From NCBI GenBank assembly GCA_030037705.1, contig JASHQE010000045.1, positions 1 to 35,250 on the forward strand: DNA of 35,250 nt. The letters are read 5' to 3'. The stretch is from Acidobacteriaceae bacterium (GTDB taxonomy: Bacteria; Acidobacteriota; Terriglobia; Terriglobales; Acidobacteriaceae). The notes under the pieces are model-generated. The model was not told where the DNA came from and ran no database searches. It saw nothing but the letters and a program-made list of their open reading frames with translations. Below are positions 33,901-35,250 of the stretch, in pieces. The position numbers and the translations under genes were made by a program. Position 1 is the stretch's first letter, and the number at the start of each line of letters is the position of its first letter.

Positions 33901-34490
33901 ACGTGTTGGGCGAGCTGGGCAATTCGAGCGTCGACGTGCGCCACACGGTCAGCGGCACATACCTTTACGAGCTGCCTTTCGGCTATGACAAGGCGTGGGT
34001 CACCACGGGCGTCGGCTCGCATATCCTGGAAGGCTTCTCGATCTCGGGCAGCTTCGACTTCGCTTCCGGAACCTGGCTCTCACCCAGTTACCAGGCGTCC
34101 GTCTCCAGCACGGTGTGTGGTACGGGCGGCGTCATGCGGCCGAATCTCACCGGGATTTCGCCGACAGCCGGGGGTGGTTCGCTGCACGAGTGGTTCAATC
34201 CGGCGGCCTACGTTGCCCCCACGAATACGCCGGGGTTCTGCAACTACTTCGGCAACGCGCCGCGCAACTCGATTGAGGGGCCGGGCACAATTTCCAACAA
34301 CATGTCGCTCTCGAAGACCGCGCAGTTGGGCGACACGCGCAGCCTGGAGATACGGGCCACCATCAACAACGTCTTCAATACGGTGCAATACTCAGGTGTC
34401 GGGACTACGGTGAACTCGCAAAACTTCGGCCAGGTAACCTCGGTCGGAACCATGCGGCAGTTTCAGTTCATGGCGCGGTTCAGGTTTTAG
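30936..34490 (+). CDS. TonB-dependent receptor (Oar-like) with CarboxypepD_reg domain and Gly-rich insert
   Basis: This outer-membrane protein of about 1,184 residues has a signal peptide (1-27), a Ser/Thr/Pro linker, and a carboxypeptidase-regulatory-like beta domain (about 55-136: GIVKSGNIPLPGVTVTAQN...). A charged Gln-rich segment and ESVAITGQSGQVSPMAG follow. A Gly/Phe-rich run (about 247-292, GFGGG-type units) sits where the plug domain would be expected, and a second shorter one (GGRGGFGGLGGGRRGG) near 480. The rest is a large TonB-receptor-like beta barrel ending FQFMARFRF, the terminal aromatic signal for BamA. Such receptors import large substrates with TonB/ExbBD energy; none can be named. 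A VWA gene follows after 56 bp without a terminator, so co-transcription is likely. Confidence 0.88.
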   Translation: MRRVALQCAIAVGILVSGGACIPAQGQAPSTSPTPAQSSTSAPSADTEPQTAAGGRLHGIVKSGNIPLPGVTVTAQNTLTGKRYSTTTDITGTWSLTIPQNGRYVIRTQFAAFAPGSEEAVLNADAQDRTVNFELILASRAAEQQRQQEQGSGSSAAEQAVRQLGSSGPENLSLTSALSEGTETGNGTAGAGGAELPSIASSTDFSNESVAITGQSGQVSPMAGVNIDQLRDQLETYRQQNGGQMPGTGGLFGGFGGNGFGGGGFGGGFGGGGFGGGGFGGRGGGRGNFRGFNPGQPHGAIFWNGTNSIFNAQPFALAGQPQSQPSNGSNRFGITFMSAPYIPHLTKPSGKDTVFLTLSGTRQSSPEDEYAIVPTLAERQGDFSAAGLPSIYDPTTLQQFTYNGVSNVIPPSRFLTSPGYALLNCPAANPDCQPLIPAPNITPGDGLRYNYHLLTTAQSNTTLAGIRYMRSFGANATQPGGRGGFGGLGGGRRGGSSNQGLRQSINVNFNESLSASDLANYIPQLGGKSFSHSYSLQAGYTVGYHRVTNIFTANWNRSNSQTTNFFTNTSDNIGSTYGILVPNNVPLNYGLPQIQLSELTGISEQEPSFSLAQTISFSEVLSWIHGKHNLRFGGDYRRVHRNFLAGSNATGSFTFSGLFTEDANQDQTTGSPIADLLLGLPQSTSLNSSLAKSYLRDNVFDAYAMDDWRILPSLTLNYGVRWEFFAPYTEKYGRLAEVVSNPAEGFTTLTEAQAGASGLPSGLVFPFHKAFAPRVALAWRVPKIKQMVVRAGYGMSYTVGEYATFATAMAHQPPFTNEQTNQEAAGNGASSQCARTMPITCFTLSNGFPAAQTLGSYALDSHYGLPYVQVWNLDIQKTLPWGIVMNLGYNGTRGNHLDTVLAPRALPNSPATDPSVVCVGALPCYPLNFTYEEAASFSKFNAGTMRVNKRLSKGFAVGANYQYGHSIDDAGAEGSVLGSGAASVQNWQNVLGELGNSSVDVRHTVSGTYLYELPFGYDKAWVTTGVGSHILEGFSISGSFDFASGTWLSPSYQASVSSTVCGTGGVMRPNLTGISPTAGGGSLHEWFNPAAYVAPTNTPGFCNYFGNAPRNSIEGPGTISNNMSLSKTAQLGDTRSLEIRATINNVFNTVQYSGVGTTVNSQNFGQVTSVGTMRQFQFMARFRF

Positions 34491-34546
34491 ATCTTCGATT
34501 GCATCGAGAGCTGGAATCCAGCGATCGGAGCCGGGAAAGGGAACCG

Positions 34547-35250
34547 ATGAAAGCAGCGATACAAAAAATCTGTGCGGCGGTCGCGATGATCGCAATCGGC
34601 CTTCCCGCTGCGCCTGCGCAGGATTCTTCGCAGGTCTCCTCGACGCCGCAGGCCGGTTTTGTGCTCAAGACCAGCGCCGAGCTGGTGCTCACAAACGTTG
34701 TCGCGCGTGATGCGAAAACCGGCGAAGTGGTGCACGGCCTCAAGCAGAGCGACTTCCGCGTTTACGAGAACGGCAAAGAGCAGCAGATTGCGACCTTCGA
34801 TTTTCAAAGTGTCGATATGGCCACGCCTTTGAACGAAGCAACCGTGAGCGGATTGGCCGCAGGGCCCTCCAGCAATGGCAGCAAGGCCGTCGTCGTGGCC
34901 AAACCCGAGGAGCTGCGCAACCATCGCCTGATCGTGATGTTCTTCGATCTTACTTCGATGCAGCCCGAAGATCTGGAGCGCAGCGTCGACGCGGCGCAGG
35001 ACTTTCTGCGCAAAAAGCTGCAGCCCGCCGATCTGGTTGCGCTCGTTTCTCTCGGCGATACGCTCAGCGTGGACCAGGACTTCACCGCGGACAAAAATGC
35101 GCTGATTAACGAGGTGGGGGCTTACAACGGCACCGAGGGCCAGGGTTTCGCGCAGGGCGCCAACGCCAACTCGAACCAGGTGGAAGACACCACCGCCTAC
35201 ACGCCGGACGAGAGCGAGTACAACGATCTGAACACCGATCGTGAGCTGTT
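34547..35250 (+). CDS. Secreted VWA protein (VWFA-related Acidobacterial type), copy 3, 3' truncated
   Basis: The reading frame runs off the window end; 234 residues are seen. It has a signal peptide (MKAAIQKICAAVAMIAIGLPAAPAQ), the shared SDFRVYENGKEQQ motif (about 68-80) and the start of a VWA domain (HRLIVMFFDLTSM). The MIDAS sequence is D134-L-T136-S-M138, differing from DxSxS in the two paralogues at 15098-17264, so metal binding may be altered. AAAGGGAA lies upstream of the ATG. It follows the TonB receptor by 56 bp, probably in the same operon. The remaining VWA motifs are outside the window. Confidence 0.85.
   Translation, partial: MKAAIQKICAAVAMIAIGLPAAPAQDSSQVSSTPQAGFVLKTSAELVLTNVVARDAKTGEVVHGLKQSDFRVYENGKEQQIATFDFQSVDMATPLNEATVSGLAAGPSSNGSKAVVVAKPEELRNHRLIVMFFDLTSMQPEDLERSVDAAQDFLRKKLQPADLVALVSLGDTLSVDQDFTADKNALINEVGAYNGTEGQGFAQGANANSNQVEDTTAYTPDESEYNDLNTDREL

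Noticed and set aside
32907-34022. A 371-codon minus-strand frame opposite the receptor barrel
   Set aside because: Composition reflects the complement of the barrel codons; no family features.
1-35250. Search by eye for tRNA, rRNA, transposase, integrase, toxin-antitoxin or CRISPR loci
   Set aside because: No cloverleaf-like spacer, no mobile-element gene and no regularly spaced repeat array was found; small RNAs cannot be excluded by eye.

Overview
The window looks like a chromosomal stretch from an acidobacterium, most likely class Terriglobia (family Acidobacteriaceae or a close relative). This rests on gene content, not on any search. There are three secreted von Willebrand A proteins of the 'VWFA-related Acidobacterial domain' type, and a large TonB-dependent, Oar-like outer-membrane protein with an N-terminal carboxypeptidase-regulatory domain. 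The coding sequence is GC-rich, and the intergenic regions hold short repeats of kinds common in such genomes. It is mostly ordinary housekeeping DNA: I see no phage, transposase, CRISPR array, rRNA or tRNA.

Layout. 1-855: 3' part of an HlyD/EmrA-type efflux adaptor. 1160-3313: a DtxR/MntR-type metal-dependent regulator followed by an NRAMP Mn(II) transporter, with an AT-rich promoter/operator candidate between them. 3605-4675: an unrecognised single-pass membrane protein behind a repeat-rich spacer. 4768-6899: bifunctional NAD(P)H-hydrate repair enzyme overlapping tsaE. 6991-9096: a YiaK/DlgD-like dehydrogenase and an adenosine-deaminase-family enzyme. 9252-10421: a membrane diguanylate cyclase, convergent with fabI (10448-11215, minus); the two genes meet in a 15-bp triplicate repeat. 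11286-14866 (minus): DUF1015 protein, N-acetylmuramoyl-L-alanine amidase, GerMN protein and murI, a tightly overlapping, apparently envelope-related operon.

15098-17264: two overlapping secreted VWA paralogues. 17440-19783: trans-sulfuration enzyme, tsaB and rimI. 20009-20218: small DUF465 protein. 20327-21867: psd and pssA (phosphatidylethanolamine synthesis, GTGA overlap). 21942-22967: an aspartate-semialdehyde-dehydrogenase-like protein that seems to lack the catalytic cysteine. Minus strand 23013-28211: dgt, a 740-residue TPR protein and purH. 28423-29304: rhomboid protease. 29365-29712 (minus): XRE-type regulator. 29860-30612 (minus): secreted dienelactone-hydrolase-like enzyme. 30936-34490: TonB-dependent receptor with a glycine-rich insert, followed after 56 bp by a third VWA protein cut off by the window end.

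How the genes relate. MntR/MntH form a manganese-homeostasis pair. Psd/PssA make phosphatidylethanolamine. The DUF1015-amidase-GerMN-MurI operon joins peptidoglycan precursor supply (D-glutamate) with wall cleavage. TsaE, TsaB and RimI belong to t6A/ribosomal-protein modification but lie in two separate places. The most interesting candidate module is the glycine-rich TonB receptor plus secreted VWA protein at the right end, together with the tandem VWA pair in the middle; their function is not established. Other unusual structure: triplication of the 3' end of fabI including its stop codon, a nested hairpin after the efflux gene, a -10 box almost abutting the psd start, and a tandem repeat beside the purH ribosome-binding site.
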